This document shows positions 8,331 to 17,157 of a DNA stretch of 25,000 bases, one piece after another (position 1 is the first letter of the stretch; the number at the start of each line of letters is the position of its first letter). Below the pieces are notes generated by a model. The model did no database searches. It was not told the DNA's origin and saw nothing but the letters and a program-made list of their open reading frames with translations. The translations under genes were made by a program, and so were the position numbers. This DNA is from Owenia fusiformis (lineage: Eukaryota; Annelida; Polychaeta; Sabellida; Oweniidae): assembly GCA_903813345.2 (NCBI GenBank), contig CAIIXF020000271.1:1-25000 (forward strand). Direction: 5' to 3'.

Positions 8331-9286
8331 ATGGATACTCAAGGAAGAGCAACATTGAATGATACTGATGTTAAGCTCAACCTGCCACAGTCTACTACAA
8401 AGATGAGGGCAGAGAGCAATTCGCCACATGATGAGGGACTTGATGTGATAAGTCAACTGTTCGAACCTGAAACTGTGGAAGAGCCTACAAGTGGCTACAA
8501 TACTGGTGGGACGCAGGTAGATGATGGCTAGCCTAAGCTGATATCTGTAGGCAGTACAATGTCCGCCTCCTCGCAAGTAGGGCATCCAACTGAGACAAAG
8601 TTTGGAGAGCCTAATTTTGGAAGGAATCTACAGACGCTGATCAAAGTACCATCTACAGCTGTCGGTGCCTATCGGATGGGAAGTTCATACTTAGATGAGA
8701 GTTCGGGAGGAGCCAGGCCAAAGACATTCACCTCATCCCCAAGTCCATTCAATCCTATCAGCAAGGGGAAGTGAAGTCAGATGGGCGATATGTGACCTTT
8801 AGTAGTCCTAGCCTTGGCGAAAGGCGCCCCGCCAAGACATGCCTACTAAACGACAAGAATGAAATGATGAGAGCCCCTTCCCCTGCAGGACTTCCATCAG
8901 TTGGGAAAAAGGTAGAAATTCCCAGATTCCCGCTAAGAAAGCTGTTTGGGAAAGACTTAGATAAGGACTCCCAATTTACCATCTATCCAGACAAGTCTCC
9001 CGAGGAGGAAATGCGCAGAGATCGATCTACCTTTCTAACAACTAACCAAAAGCCGAAAGTCATGCCTGATCGCTTCAACAGAGAGACTGGATGGAAGGAG
9101 TACCATACACACTTTGAATATTGCGCAGATCTTAACAAGTGGACACCAGAAGACAGGGTGAAATATCTAGCTGTGTGGCTTAAGGGAATCGCGCAACGTG
9201 TGCTGGCCGTTATTAATCAGAAACTTAAAATTATGCAAGTGCTGACCAATGCCGAAGAACCGCATTTTCGGACACAAAACATTTGA
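8331..9286 (+). pseudogene. Remnant of a Ty3/Gypsy-type gag gene
   Basis: The reading starts at the ATG at 8331. It is interrupted by a TAG at 8529-8531, continues in the same frame to 8774, and shifts frame near 8765 into a frame open to 9286. The last part holds PDRFNRETGWKEYHTHFEYC, then W.PEDRVKYLAVWLKG.AQRVL. The pattern of an aromatic-rich 'W..Y...FE.CA..N.W....+..YLA..L.G.A..VL' is that of the capsid domain of Ty3/Gypsy retrotransposon Gag. No nucleocapsid knuckle, protease or reverse transcriptase follows, and no LTR was recognised. The piece is a truncated, inactivated copy, lying 110 bp from the oppositely oriented leucine-zipper exon. Confidence 0.65.
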
Positions 9287-9917
9287 CTGGACAGTCCATC
9301 AGTTCAGCACTTAAAATGAAGTTATCCCCAGTATCTAGACAACCTCTACACAATTTCTGGGAGAGTCATGTCGCCAATTATGGACACTATTTGCAAATGA
9401 TTTTTGTACATTCCTTGAATGGAATGGGAACTAAATGGAAACCAAAATCCTCATATTTTTCTTTTCGGAGCACTTTAAATGCCACCCCATATTGTTTCTG
9501 GGATGTAATTATTTTGAAGAATATTTACACTTTCATTGACTGATTTGAATTCAAGAAATTATATCATGTTTTCTAAGTACTATTTCATTTAATAATAAAT
9601 GCCAATTACACAGTATTTAATCGCAAATAGATAATTAATTCAATAACCTATAACAAATATGTGGTCGGTCATGTTCATCAGGTATCAGGGTGGAAGAAAC
9701 CAAAAGAAAAAGAAAATATTTTGAGGTGTTTATTTCTGCTGTTTTCTGACGACAACAAAATGAATTATGTCTTCAAATTGGATTAGGGTTGTATCCAGTG
9801 ATCCTTGATAGGTCAGTTACATAAAAATTAAGAAAAAACATATTTTTGTCAGGATTGAAGCGCGAAGAATTTTTTTTGTTTATACAAGTTGTGAAAAAAT
9901 AAGACTCATGCTGGCAC
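9287..9917. other. Stretch without a supported gene
   Basis: A plus-strand reading frame at 9283-9543 overlaps the gag end, but nothing in it resembles gag or pol. The rest is AT-rich with no coherent exon. Confidence 0.35.
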
Positions 9918-10128
9918 CTACGCCGAATGAGTTAAATAGCCTGGTATCATTGACATTCCATAGGACTGTTCAGTAGAAAGCATATAAGTGGACCTTTGTG
10001 AGGGCTCTGTTTCATTTGTGGCAAGGGTAGTTGTCTCATAATAGCTATAGGCCGTTTTCAAGCTTGTTGATTCAGTGGGGTAGTAGTGGTAATATGAGTA
10101 GTAGGGATAGTTGTAGTGGTAACAGGTC
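9918..10128 (-). CDS. Candidate Tyr/Thr-rich terminal exon
   Basis: After a good acceptor (ATGTTGTGTTGTTTTCAG) the minus strand is open for 69 codons to TAG at 9918-9920. It begins CYHYNYPYYSYYHYYP and continues with Ser/Thr-rich sequence (YYETTTLATNETEPSQ). A second frame over the first 20 codons would be Thr-rich (TTTTIPTTHITTTT), because the DNA is a degenerate ACY repeat. It has no ATG, so it needs an upstream exon. It could be the end of a secreted or structural protein, or simply a low-complexity repeat that happens to be open. Confidence 0.3.
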
Positions 10129-10286
10129 CTGAAAACAACACAACATTATATTAGAACTTAAGTAACATTTGCATCAAGTTTACTATTCATAGAACCGAAA
10201 CATAAATATTTTGTTCCTTATTATTTTGTTTCATTGTTACGTATTCTCAAAAAACATCTAAAAATAAATATTTGTACTTCCTGGGT

Positions 10287-11035
10287 TTAATATCTAAGCA
10301 ATTTCCTCCTATGACAACTTAATAAAAGTTTTGATTTCTTGAGCACATAAACAAAATCTTGTAATTGGTAATAATCCTTTAGATTTTCAAATTTTAATTG
10401 GTATGGTATTTTATGGTGTTTGAGCATTTTTCTAGTTCTAGATAATACAGAAGCTAAATCTTCTGGTTCTAATAAGTTAGGCATAATATAACCTTCGATG
10501 AGTTTTTCAACACCACGGCTCTTTTGTTCAAGGTTTCTCAACAGAAGCATGAGATAATGTTGATGATTAACAGCATACGTAAAAAGTTTGTGCACCATTT
10601 GTGTGGTCATTGAAAAAGAGTTGCATAATTCTGAATGCACCTTATATGCCAGGTTGTATGTTTGCTGATTGTATTTTATACCATTCATTGGATTAAAAAA
10701 CCTAGCATCAACTTTGTGGGCATAACTTGAAAAATGATCTGTGGATGTAATAATATTTCAGACTGAAGAATTCGCTTCTTGTTCCAAATGCTGAATGTGA
10801 TTAGCCAGAATTTTAATATCAGAATCCAAATAACAAGGAAGAAATATCAACAACAAAGTCAAAAGGTGAGCGGCTGATCTGTTGTCCAAAAGTTTTATGA
10901 CCCAATATAATTTTTACCTTCTGTTCTTCCTTTCCAATGTTCTAAGTATGTGCTGTATTTCATAGTCCAGTACAGTATTTGAAAACGTGTGGCAAATAGC
11001 CTTTTGATCCAAATAATAGAATAAAAACACATCGG
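10287..11035 (-). pseudogene. Env/F-like fusion glycoprotein remnant of a retroelement
   Basis: The last part (10742 to 10287) is open for 151 codons and includes GVEKLIEGYIMPNLLEPEDL followed by a YY...FVYV...LLL segment. This order matches the ectodomain of baculovirus F-type envelope proteins carried by some Metaviridae. Just upstream in the same frame, across one TGA, is DIKILANHIQHLE. Overlapping it in another frame at about 10820-10870 is FDFVVDISSLLFG, resembling the conserved fusion-peptide region. A further open piece at 10925-11035 ends in a basic ERKNRR. The gene is broken by at least one stop and one shift, and lacks its distal membrane-anchor region. It is a fossil copy. The assignment rests on motif order recognised by eye, without a database search. 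Confidence 0.5.
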
Positions 11036-11203
11036 CCTAGTCAGAAATTGTCTTACCTAAGTAGCTTTCATATTAAAGATAAACTTGTGATGCCAAAAAT
11101 TGTCTGTGTTCCTTAGCGTGCCAATCTTGGTAAAAAGTACACCTGGATGTTGGCTGATTAATGATTCAGCCGACCGCATCCAATAACATTTTTTATTAAT
11201 TAT

Positions 11204-11353
11204 CCATTCCACGCATGAACTGAATTTTTCAAATATAGCACAACTACTAGCCCAGCCTTCTGGTAAAACCTTTTGATAGTAAAAATTACCCTAAAACTCG
11301 AAACCTAGTAATGGATAATCATCTTCATGTAAAGGAATGATTCTGAATGCGGA
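11204..11353 (-). pseudogene. DIRS-type reverse transcriptase fragment
   Basis: The minus strand reads SAFRIIPLHEDDYPLLGFEF, a TAG, then G.FYY.KVLPEGWASSC.IFEKFSS...WI, all in one frame. This is the block of the reverse transcriptase palm typical of tyrosine-recombinase (DIRS/PAT) retrotransposons, including the Cys-containing 'ASSC.IFE.FS' signature. Beyond WI the frame stays open for roughly 45 codons but no longer resembles the family, and the catalytic aspartate pair was not found. It is therefore a short dead fragment. It lies on the same strand as, and 170 bp upstream of, the Env-like remnant. Confidence 0.68.
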
Positions 11354-11732
11354 ATCATTATATTAACGTTTTCATTTTTATTTTTCATTAATGTCACCTG
11401 GCTGTGTCAATTTCAATAAGTTGGAAATTTGCCTATTCTACAAAAACATCCAGGAAGTCATAATAGAAGGGCAGCATCATCAACTGTGCGTACTGTAGGA
11501 TAAAGAAACTGACCTGAAAATAAAAGCTCTAGATTGATCTTTGTTTTTGCCATTTCAAATTCGAACACATTCTCATCCACCTCTTCCATTTTCCAAAAAA
11601 TGCTTGTTGTTTATCGCCATTCTTGCTGTTTGTTTTTTGAAAAGGAACTTATCAAGAGATGTTTCATCTTATCCATTATGACACTTCCATATGGGCTGTT
11701 TCATGTAACAGAATGAACACAGGGAATCATTA

Positions 11733-12045
11733 CATGGAATACCCTGTTTATTTTTGGCAAACTCTCATTTCTTATTATCTTCATAAAATCCTGGCGCATA
11801 ATAAAGTCTAGTTATTACATACCTCAAAGTCTTATACTGTGGAATATTGTTCTCTGGAGACACCTTGGGTAGTTGTAGGTGAACCTGCAGAACCTATGAA
11901 CCTGCAGAACCTATGAACCTGCAGAATCCTGGGTTTCTTAACATTCAAAGTCTATAATTCACATGCCTTACATTTGTCAGTATGCATACTATACAAAAAC
12001 CATTTGGAAATTGATGTTTGTTTAAAAGCTGCATTGCATGAATTC
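11733..12045. repeat. Second copy of the 1618-1760 repeat, split by an insertion
   Basis: The left half (11733-11800) and right half (11962-12045) match 1618-1685 and 1686-1760. About 160 bp between them is absent from the first copy. The minus strand of the right half encodes MQLLNKHQFPNGFCIVC, the same peptide as in copy 1. The intervening part contains the 17-bp tandem repeat at 11881-11927. Confidence 0.75.
11881..11927. repeat. 17-bp tandem repeat, 2.7 units
   Basis: GAACCTGCAGAACCTAT occurs twice in exact form, followed by a partial third unit. It lies within the extra sequence that splits the dispersed repeat. Confidence 0.9.
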
Positions 12046-12114
12046 CAGTGTGACATCACACATTTAGCCAAATTAAGTGTATCTACAGTAATTAAAATAA
12101 AAAATATTACTTAC

Positions 12115-12323
12115 AACATTGTTGCTTCCAACTGCCATACCTTTCTCAGAACTTGTGGCTCTTTTAACACTGACATATGTATCGACATGAACATTTCATG
12201 ATGGTCAAACACGGATAAGTCCACCCTATCGTTCTTTTCATCCATACAAAGGACATGCCTGAAAGTATCTGCCTTTCGAGACCTTCGCTCTTTCACTTCA
12301 AGAACAAACAGTTTTGCAGAAAG
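12115..12323 (-). CDS. Internal exon of unknown protein (LFVLEV family of this window)
   Basis: A strong acceptor (AAATTTTGTTTCAG) and a perfect donor (GTAAGT) enclose 209 nt open in one frame, beginning LSAKLFVLEVKERRSRKADT and containing VLCMDEKNDRVDLSVFDHHE and ...KEPQVLRKVWQLEATM. It enters in phase 0 and leaves in phase 2. An alternative donor (AAG|GTATGG) lies inside. Charged residues dominate and no domain was recognised. A related but damaged copy is at 21334-21452, and a more distant relative may be 20143-20235, both on the minus strand. A possible first exon lies at 12722-12780. Confidence 0.5.
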
Positions 12324-12721
12324 CTGAAACAAAATTTATAGATCTAGAACATCTCTTGCAACCTGCCTTCATGTGGGTGCTACTGATACTCACAACACAA
12401 CATACATAGAAAAGCAAGGTGTGTCCAATTCCAGCCAATCAGAACAAACCATTTCATGTAACAGCATTCCGTTATATAACCAATAACACATTAATTTTGT
12501 TGTATGGTTGCCAAGGTGAGGAGATTGAAATTGATACTTTGTCAACTTGACCCTTGCAAAAAGTTTCATTAATGATATGTTCTTTTAGTGATTTGTATCA
12601 TTTAAGTTATTTTAGAGAAAATATTTTACAATGTATGAAAATAATTTAAGCCAAAGACCGAATGCATTGCAGCTGTTTCATTCAACTCAGGCGTTGTTTC
12701 CTTAACTTTGCACCCCCGTCA
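12324..12721. other. Likely intron between two minus-strand exon candidates
   Basis: There is no open exon of its own. It includes AATCAG/CCAATCAG words near 12435 and 12480 with no clear role. Confidence 0.3.
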
Positions 12722-12780
12722 TCAACTTAATAATTTTGGTGGATCCTGATCAGATGTAGATGCCTTAGCTGTAGCCATAC
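12722..12780 (-). CDS. Possible short start exon, paired with 22760-22848
   Basis: An acceptor (CTAATTTTTAG) is followed at once by GTATGGCTACAGC, with ATG at 12776-12778 encoding MATAKASTSDQDPPKLLS and then two stops. The same arrangement, acceptor plus GTATGGTTACAGC, occurs at 22848. The match of border and start codon suggests duplicated 5' exons of related minus-strand genes. No strong donor is visible, so the exon end is unknown. Confidence 0.25.
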
Positions 12781-12834
12781 CTAAAAATTAGTACCATGGG
12801 TACTGGGCTCACATGGTACTGCTCAAGAGTGAAA

Positions 12835-13475
12835 ATAAAAAAAAATGGATATAATTTTTTGCCGATTTTTTTGTAACAAAATTATTTCATACAACTACTC
12901 TTTACAAAGACATGGCTTTTTACAATGCAGGACACCTGAACTTATTTGTAAAGCTAGGAAATGGGCCAAAAGTGAATTTCCCGCGACAAAAATGGTAGAC
13001 ATTTTGAAAATAGTCGAGATTTTGAAGCAGGAGTCTCAGTTTTTTTTTTCTTTATTGATGTTGAACAAAAATATTTTAAAACGGGAATCCTATCTACTGA
13101 GGATTTAAAAAGAGCCAAGTGTTGACAGACAGAGGTTTTAAAACTTGCCACTATTTTGGACTGACTGAGAGACAGATGGACAAATCAATGTAAACTAAAA
13201 TGGCTGAAAATAAAAAAGGATTTGATTTTTCGTTGATTTTTATAACAAAATTATTTCATACGACTACTCTTTACAGTGAAATGGCTTTTTACAATGCAGG
13301 ACACCTGAAATTATTAGTAAAGCTAGGAAATGAGTCAAAAGTGAATTTTGCAAGACAAAAATGGCGGCCATTTTGAAAATAGGCGAGCTTTTGAACCAGG
13401 AGTCATAGGGGAGTTTTCTGTATTGATGTTGAACAGAAATAACTTAAAACGGGAATCCTATCGACAGAGGTTTTT
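12835..13475. repeat. Tandem pair of a ~270-bp repeat, 370 bp apart
   Basis: Sequences from about 12835-13110 and 13204-13475 match over most of their length. Shared words include TGGCTTTTTACAATGCAGGA, AAAGCTAGGAAATG and AAAACGGGAATCCTATC. The second copy contains AAAATGGCGGCCATTTT, a near-perfect palindrome; the first has one or two changes there. No coding capacity is evident. Confidence 0.85.
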
Positions 13476-13537
13476 AGGCACTTATTAGGGGCTGATTATG
13501 GTATATATGAGTTAATAGTACCTTCGATACTTTGCCT

Positions 13538-13660
13538 TCAGTATTTACTATTTTTAAGTTTTTTCGGTGATTGGAGCATTTCATTCAAAGGAGTCATTTC
13601 TGTAGCGTGAAGAAATGATATTTCTTCCTTAGTATAAACAAACTCTGTTGTGTCCATCAT
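13538..13660 (-). CDS. Small 40-codon exon candidate
   Basis: Directly after an acceptor (CGTTTATTTTAG) the minus strand reads ATG ATG GAC and stays open for 40 codons, including DTTEFVYTKEEISFLHATEM and then KKLKNSKY before TGA. The mix of acidic and hydrophobic residues is protein-like. It could be a terminal exon entered in frame, or a small peptide gene with its start right after a 5' intron. There is no recognised family. Confidence 0.3.
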   Translation of the reverse strand: MMDTTEFVYTKEEISFLHATEMTPLNEMLQSPKKLKNSKY

Positions 13661-13948
13661 CTAAAATAAACGAATTAATTATAACTGGCAATAGTTAAAA
13701 AGGGATGTTGTGATAGGACAGCACGATCCTGAGCACAATGAAGACTATCCTGTACTTTTTTGCATGTTTACTTGTACTATATATTCACCTATCTACTTAC
13801 ACTTAAAGAACTCCCAAATCTGCCGCTTTTTATACTAATTTTGTGAGTGACTGACTGGTCAATGTATTATTATTTTTGTCAAAATATATTTAATGTAAAG
13901 TTTCAATTAACCAGGGAAATTCTCTGTTATCTGATCGGTGTTCGTAAA
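13661..13948. other. Short stretch without a supported feature
   Basis: No exon or repeat was recognised. Confidence 0.3.
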
Positions 13949-14462
13949 CTGACCAGCTGTTTATTCTATTATAAGTAATTATCTCCATTTGGAATTAGTG
14001 ACAGGCTGCAGCTATTTTAATGTCAGTTTCCCAGACTGGAGATCTGTTCATATTTCTTGATTTGATATGTACTTCTAATTCTGAGTGAGTTAGTCCTCTA
14101 GTTTTGACTAGATTGATCAAAACATATGCATCTGTTAACAAATTCTCTACCAAATACTGACCAGCTGTTTATTCTATCATAAGTAAGTATCCTCATTTGG
14201 AATTAGTGACAGGCTTGACATATTTCAATGTCAGTTTCCCAGACTGGAGATCTGTTCATATTTCTTGATTTGATATGTATTTCTAATTCTGGGTGAGTTA
14301 TTCCTCTAGTTTTGACTAGATTGATCCAAATATATGCATCTGTTAACAAATTCTTTACCAAATACTGACCAGCTGTTTATTCTGTCATAAGTAATTATCT
14401 TCATTAGGAATTAATGACAGGCTCAGCTATTTAAATGTCAGTTTCCATGACTGGAGATCCTC
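13949..14462. repeat. 208-bp tandem repeat, about 2.5 units
   Basis: CCAGCTGTTTATTCT recurs at 13953, 14161 and 14369, exactly 208 bp apart. The first two units are complete; the third stops after about 95 bp at ACTGGAGATCC. Conserved internal words include GTGACAGGCT, CAGTTTCCCAGACTGGAGAT and TTGATTTGATATGTA. It is non-coding. Confidence 0.92.
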
Positions 14463-15360
14463 ATTATGCTCTACAACCCTACGTCTCTTCCTGCTGGAGT
14501 TCTTTTCACAGAGATGGCCAAAACAAAATGTGATTATTACCAAAGGATATCCTTTCTCGTGTTGTGGTTTGTAACTTTGCACAATCAGCCTCCAATTGGT
14601 CTAACTTGGAGCAAAGCTTGTTCATTCCAAAAGAATTCTACAAGCTTGAAAGAGAAAAAATATAGTTATTATTAAAATATTGTTATAATCTGCATGATTT
14701 TTTTGTATGTGAGTAAATGATTTTTTTTTATTGAATCACATATTTAATAACCATTCCATTTTGTCATCCAATGATACATTATGGTATACCATTTGGTAAT
14801 TTATGATGAACTAGCGTTTCATTTTGGAACTCCTTCTATACTTATGACCTGGCTAAGGTCAGGTCTCTAAAGACATATTTCTGCATCAGTTGTTTAGAAT
14901 CAAAGTCATCCCTACAAATATGACACATGTAGGTACTGTGCATTAAAATGCCCGTTTATGGAGATTTCATTTTTTAATAGAGCTGAGTTAAGACAAATGT
15001 ACACTTTATCAACAAACTATGTTCATCTCAAAGTCCTATTCCAAAGTTTATACTTTTGATACTTCAAAAACTATGCACATTTTCATAATGTTTACATAGA
15101 GATGGTAGATGGTTGAATTCCTTCAAACACTTCGTTTTGGAGGGTTTTCTTTCTTACTACTCTTATCAGGTTTGTCCTTTATGTCTGACAAACGTTCGTT
15201 CCCTCTAATTCACTTAATTAATCAACCAGTAGTTATCCTTTTTGCCAAAGCTTACCTCTTGTATCTGTTGTATGGATACATTTTTGTTTTAGCCTCGTCC
15301 AGTGAACAGGTGTAAATTCAATAATGACAATTAATTCCATTGCAAAAAGTCATGACTTGC
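14463..15360. other. Stretch without a supported gene
   Basis: The plus-strand reading frames here (14466-14675 and 15109-15315) have no borders, domains or protein-like composition that I can support. The sequence is AT-rich and has no evident repeat until the 91-bp array begins. Confidence 0.35.
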
Positions 15361-16701
15361 ATGACTGTGATTATACCAACAGTGTACAATTTCACCACTT
15401 TGCGGGTGCTGCCTTTTGCACTTCACCCAACAGCTCCTCCAGCATCATTGCATGACTGTGATTATACCAATAGTGTACAATTTCACCACTTTGCGGGTGC
15501 TGCCTTTTGCACTTCACCCACCAGCTCCTCCAGCATCATTGCATGACTGTGATTATACCAATAGTGTACAATTTCACCACTTTGCGGGTGCTGCCTTTTG
15601 CACTTCATCCACCAGCTCCTCCAGCATCATTGCATGACTGTGATTATACCAATAGTGTACAATTTCACCACTTTGCGGGTGCTGCCTTTTGCACTTCATC
15701 CACCAGCTCCTCCAGCATCATTGCATGACTGTGATTATACCAACAGTGTACAATTTCACCACTTTGCGGGTGCTGCCTTTTGCACTTCACCCACCAGCTC
15801 TTCCGTCATCATTGCATGACTTTGATTATACCAATAGTGTACAATTTCACCACTTTGCGGGTGCTGCCTTTTGCACTTCACCCACCAGCTCTTCCGTCAT
15901 CATTGCATGACTTTGATTATACCAATAGTGTACAATTTCACCACTTTGCGGGTGCTGCCTTTTGCACTTCACCCACCAGCTCTTCCGTCATCATTGCATG
16001 ACTTTGATTATACCAATAGTGTACAATTTCACCACTTTGCGGGTGCTGCCTTTTGCACTTCATCCACCAGCTCCTCCAGCATCATTGCATGACTGTGATT
16101 ATACCAACAGTGTACAATTTCACCACTTTGCGGGTGCTGCCTTTTGCACTTCATCCACCAGCTCCTCCAGCATCATTGCATGACTGTGATTATACCAATA
16201 GTGTACAATTTCACCACTTTGCGGGTGCTGCCTTTTGCATTTCATCCACCAGCTCCTCCAGCATCATTGCATGACTGTGATTATACCAACAGTGTACAAT
16301 TTCACCACTTTGCGGGTGCTGCCTTTTGCACTTCACCCACCAGCTCCTCCAGCATCATTGCATGACTGTGATTATACCAACAGTGTACAATTTCACCACT
16401 TTGCGGGTGCTGCCTTTTGCACTTCATCCACCAGCTCCTCCAGCATCATTGCATGACTTTGATTATACCAATAGTGTACAATTTCACCACACTGCGGGTG
16501 CTGCCTTTTGCACTTCATCCACCAGCTCCTCCAGCATCATTGCATGACTGTGATTATACCAACAGTGTATAATTTCACCACTTTGCGGGTGCTGCCTTTT
16601 GCACTTCATCCATCAGCTCTTCCGTCATCATTGCATGACTTTGATTATACCAACAGTGTACAATTTCACCACTTTGCGGGTGCTGCCTTTTGCACTTCAT
16701 C
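15361..16701. repeat. 91-bp minisatellite, 14.7 units
   Basis: Units begin at 15361 and every 91 bp to 16635; the last is cut after about 67 bp. Each starts ATGACTGTGATTATACCAA or a close variant and contains CACTTTGCGGGTGCTGCC. Units differ at a few recurrent sites: GTG/TTG near the start, CAACAG/CAATAG, CACCCA/CATCCA, and CTCCAGC/TTCCGTC near the end. All TTCCGTC units are followed by a TTG unit. Because 91 is not a multiple of 3, each frame is visited in turn and hits TGA at the unit joint. The repeated 73-codon reading frames are therefore a by-product of the array. It is non-coding. Confidence 0.95.
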
Positions 16702-17157
16702 AAATGTAGTCTGTTTTGATCAGTTGATATGAAAGTTAATTATCATCAAAGTTCAGTGAACTTATTTAATGACTCATTCAGATGTCAAAACTTTAAGGGG
16801 TCTAGTATTGTATATACCCTTGCTTCCTCCTATTCAATTGTTTAACTTTTTAATGGCATGATATGATAATGTGACATGATAACATTGGCATATATTTTAA
16901 GTATAATTCTTCCCCCATGTTTGATTTTTTACTGACATTATGAATGTGATAGACTCACATTTGTGCCTCCTTTTTCTGGGGCTCTGTGCTGCTTCTTCAC
17001 TGAAAACATCTTCTCTTTCCAATATTTGTCTTTTCTTTTTGTCTTCTACTTTAAATGTAACCGTCTTCATAACCTGTCTTCGTAGTATTAATTAGATTAC
17101 TTTTTTTAAATACTTTTGCCACTCACCCTAGTTATACTGACAAAAAAATTCAAATGA
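16702..17157. other. AT/pyrimidine-rich stretch without a supported gene
   Basis: Nothing with gene-like structure was seen between the minisatellite and the complex repeat array. Confidence 0.4.

Noticed and set aside
8304-8585. Minus-strand 93-codon frame
   Set aside because: It is antisense to the gag-like region with no domain of its own.
9283-9543. Plus-strand 86-codon frame after gag
   Set aside because: No resemblance to gag, nucleocapsid or protease, and its composition looks random.
15361-16701. CRISPR-like regular array
   Set aside because: The whole 91-bp unit is repeated, with no unique spacers, and the genome is eukaryotic.
15340-16732. More than a dozen overlapping 73-residue reading frames with nearly the same protein
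   Set aside because: They follow from a 91-bp repeat (not a multiple of 3) read in rotating frames, each ending at the same TGA at a unit joint. There is no sign of coding constraint.
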